Assembly (NCBI GenBank): GCA_009193035.1
Contig: SWDT01000031.1
Location: 180,478 to 244,477, forward strand
Length of the DNA stretch: 64,000 nt
Reading direction: 5' to 3'
Source: Halicephalobus mephisto
Lineage: Eukaryota; Nematoda; Chromadorea; Rhabditida; Panagrolaimidae
Of the stretch, positions 61,339 through 64,000 are shown piece after piece. Below the pieces are notes generated by a model. It did not search any database. It worked only from the letters and a program-made list of their open reading frames with translations, and had not been told where the DNA came from. Each line of letters begins with the position of its first letter. Within the stretch, counting starts at the first letter, position 1. The translations under genes and the position numbers were made by a program.

Positions 61339-64000
61339 TCAACAATAATTGCCGCCGTTGCTGAAAAATATGATTTTTATTAGGATTAAATTTGGGAATA
61401 TAGTGTAAAAAATGCACTTACGTGTAGGCGTTGAAGATTTTGTCGGTGAAGGCCTGGGCGAAGGCCCCGGTGTAGTCTGCTTGGGTGGTGGAGGTCAGAA
61501 CACATCCAGCGTTGTTCCCGACCAGTTGCCGGAGGGCATCTGAGTTCGAGCCGTCTCCCTGGTAAGAGATGGCCACGATCTTGTATTCCCCACTCGCGAG
61601 AATTACAGAAGCTTTATTGATGGAATCTTGGTTAGGGATGCTGTTAGTGGTGATGTACACAATCAGATGGTTCTGAATTGTGTTTCTGTATCCAGTATTT
61701 TTGAATTGTGTACCGTTGACAAGATTTAACGCCATAGTGAGAGCCGATTGATTATTTCCTGAAGTTGAGGCATCTGGTGGATAAGCGTTATTGAGAGCAT
61801 TTACGAGGTCGCTGTAACTACTAATACCGTTGAAAGTATTGTCTTGTAGGGCGAAATCCTCATCATCTCCGTAGATAGAGAACAAGGCGACTTGAACACC
61901 TTTCTGGTAACCGACGTTGAATTGATTAAACGCATTGAGGATGAACGTTTTCGTATCTTCGAACTGAGCTGGGGTGATTGCTGTAGAGACGTCAAAGATG
62001 AAAACAACATCCGCAGTAATCGGATAGTATTTGCTCGTGGTTGTTGTCGTCGTTTGTCCAGGAGAAGTTGATCCAGGAGTAGTCATAGTAGTAGTAGTGG
62101 TAGTAGTAGTGGTAGTAGTAGTAGTAGATGTTGTCGATGGAGCCATTGTGCTAGTTCCGTTGTATCCTTTGCATCTAGTGTAGAAGTGTCTGACCCACGG
62201 AGCTCCTCTGTCTCCAAGACCGTAGACAGTAACAAAGTATCCATCTTCATCGCACTTGAATGGATCAGAGTACCATTCATAGAAGCAGTTGAATCTTCTG
62301 TAGAGCTGGACGTATTGGATTTCTCCCAATGTGGAGTAAGTAGGCCAAAGTTGAGCATACTGTGCTCCGATTCCTGCGTTCGGGATGTGGAGAACAAACA
62401 TGTTGTATCCGACAGTCGGGAGAGCAGTGGAGTTGTCCAGATGACTTCCAATGTTCGGATTAGAAGCCGGAACAGAGACATAGCTGGGATAGATTTCTGC
62501 TCCTCCTTTCACTCTGACTTGGACCATACAGACTGCAGGATCATTAATTGAGAGAGTATAGGTACCTTGACCGGCGGAAGGGAAACTGTAGAGGTTAAGA
62601 TTTTTGTTCGTGTAGAATGGCGTCAGAGTCGAGAAACTGCCATCTGGATTGGTGACAAAAGGACTACCGAATTCGGCATAAACGTAAAGGTAGATTGTTT
62701 GAATGTTTCTCCCGATGGGGAAGTAGAAGATAGTATTTTTACATTGGTGGGACTGGTTCCTCAAAGTCGGAGTTCCGAGAACGGTGCCATTGTACAAAGT
62801 CGGGAGATGGTTGACGGCGAAGTTGCCTACTTGATTGGCATCCACCAAGAAAGCGTTTCCGTCTGTGCCAACAGCGATATCAGAAACATACATAGAGTAG
62901 CCGTCCTGGATTTCGTTACCGCAAGTGCCACTAGCAATAAGGATGTAGTTGATCATGATATCTGTGTTTGCGGCAGCATTGAACGCATTGTAGCCGTTGT
63001 TTACAGAATCGTCTTGGTTGCTTCCTCCAGTTGTAATCAGATACAAGATGGATTGAGACGGAAGATCATTTGTTGCAGCAGAAGCGAGAGTTTTGAAGAT
63101 CGGAAGACTACAGTTGTTGTTGGATGATAGAGTAGCAGTCTGTGAATTGTAGAGACTAACGAAGGCAGTTGCGTTCGGAGCCATTTGCTTATCATTCCAT
63201 TGCTGTCGAAAGTGACGAGGATAAACTGATTGAACCAATTTGAAGATTGCCGCTCATAGCAGCATTCAGGAACGAACGTTCATAAGATTGCTTCCGAAGT
63301 TTTGAACTGCAGCTTGATTCTGAGTCGTGGCTTCGATGACGACGACGAAGGCTTTTCCATCGTTCGAGAAAGTAGTATTCTGGGGCTGGAAGCAGACGTC
63401 GAATTGACAGTTAAATCCAGTGTATCCTATCGGACATTGGCAGGTATTATCAGCAGTAACTAGAGTTCCTCCGTTGACGCAGATTGGGACTTCACAGAGA
63501 GTTCCTTGATAGTATTCATCACAGTAACATAGACCGTTGTAATAGAGTCCGTTTCTACAGTTTATTCTAGGAGCTTGACAGACACCTGTGGTGACTCTCT
63601 GGAAGGGTAGTCCAGATTCGTCCTCTCCGATGTGCAAGACGGCGAATCTGCTTCGATATGATCCGGCAGGACAAGTGAAGTTCTGGGAGAGGTACTCGTA
63701 GCTACATCCGATTCTGTACTGGTAAGTGGCGGCTCTGTAGAGGGTTCCATTCGTGATGTCCAGGACTTGGGCGTAGTTGAGGAACGGCACATGGTTGACA
63801 GAAGTGACTCCCACCAAGTGAGTAACTGCTCTGTTGTCTGTAGAATTCGAGATTCCATCAGGTGCAGGAAAATCATCAAGGACATGAGTGACGAATCCTG
63901 AGAAGATCTGCAGAGAGCTCTGAACTCTGACTTCTATAGTACATTTCCCAGGAGAAGCGAAGGAGATCTTCCAACGACCAGCTGGAACATCATCGTCGTT
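61339..64000 (-). CDS. Large extracellular EGF/vWA protein, 3' part
   Basis: Partial: the coding frame runs past the window end (64000). Exons: 64000..61422 (with three apparent one-base deficits at 63184-63272, see findings) and 61360..61339 ending TNGGNYC. From the N-terminal side: a beta-rich extracellular region, an EGF-like module (CRNGLYYNGLCYCDEYYQGT, then CVNGG...CQCPIGYTGFNC), a vWA-like domain (FVVVIEATTQNQAAV), a Cys-containing beta-rich region, a poly-Thr linker (about 62045-62130) and a second vWA-like domain (ADVVFIFDVSTA to the end). The MIDAS motif DxSxS is DVSTA here, so metal binding may be weak. It resembles the nematode secreted C-type-lectin/vWA/EGF family that includes immune-response proteins such as IRG-7; exact orthology is not established. 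Expected role: secreted or extracellular matrix. Confidence 0.75.
62045..62135 (-). repeat. Trinucleotide repeat encoding poly-Thr linker
   Basis: A GTAGTAGTAGTGGTAGTAGT-type run, read as ACT/ACC Thr codons on the minus strand, between the two globular halves. A site of likely length variation and O-glycosylation. Confidence 0.8.

Noticed and set aside
62567..63127. 186-codon plus-strand ORF opposite the extracellular gene
   Set aside because: An antisense shadow. The minus-strand reading has the EGF/vWA domains.

Overview
The window looks like nuclear DNA of a rhabditid, Caenorhabditis-like nematode. It is very AT-rich. Genes are compact and intron-rich, with GT-AG introns (many of 40-60 bp) ending in TTTTTAG or TTTTCAG. 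Several start codons sit directly after a splice-acceptor-like sequence, as in trans-spliced mRNAs. The best-recognised proteins are nematode or animal orthologues: TRA-3/CAPN5 calpain, RAD-51, HELQ-1, KLP-7 (kinesin-13), SUOX, DUSP12/YVH1, PRL phosphatase, a patched-related protein and an SKP1-related protein. Most exon models below were built by hand from ORFs, splice sites and codon phase; in each, the joined exons keep one reading frame.

Layout. 0.5-8.6 kb: two genes of unknown function with predicted signal peptides (one on each strand) around a small SKP1-like gene (+). 8.8-16.7 kb: sulfite oxidase and a DUSP12-type phosphatase, both on the minus strand with only 197 bp between them (operon-like); a tRNA-Arg(CCG) lies inside a suox intron. 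16.7-21.5 kb: tandem repeats and one doubtful basic-protein gene. 21.5-33.8 kb (+): a complete tra-3-like calpain, then a patched-related (PTR) gene whose last intron holds a mariner element. 34.4-37.7 kb (-): klp-7 with an internally duplicated N-terminal exon block. 40.3-44.5 kb (-) and 45.0-46.6 kb (+): helq-1 and rad-51 head to head. 46.6-54.9 kb: mostly tandem and inverted repeats with a few orphan exon-like islands. 55-57.3 kb (+): prl-1. 59.4-60.1 kb (-): a two-exon secreted peptide of 70 aa. 61.3-64.0 kb (-): the 3' part of a large extracellular EGF/vWA/Thr-rich protein running off the window.

Functional links: helq-1 and rad-51 act in the same recombination pathway and share one 516-bp upstream region. 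suox and dusp12 may be co-transcribed. The rest is a mixture of housekeeping, signalling and extracellular genes.

Points for caution. Three one-base deficits in 88 bp of the extracellular gene, and a one-base deficit plus a 37-bp duplication in the PTR gene, may be assembly errors or real lesions. No prokaryotic operon, CRISPR array or viral gene was seen. The most novel-looking items are the klp-7 exon-block duplication, the shared rad-51/helq-1 promoter, the in-frame 12-bp minisatellite in the 5.3-8.6 kb gene, and the families of hairpin-forming repeats scattered through introns.
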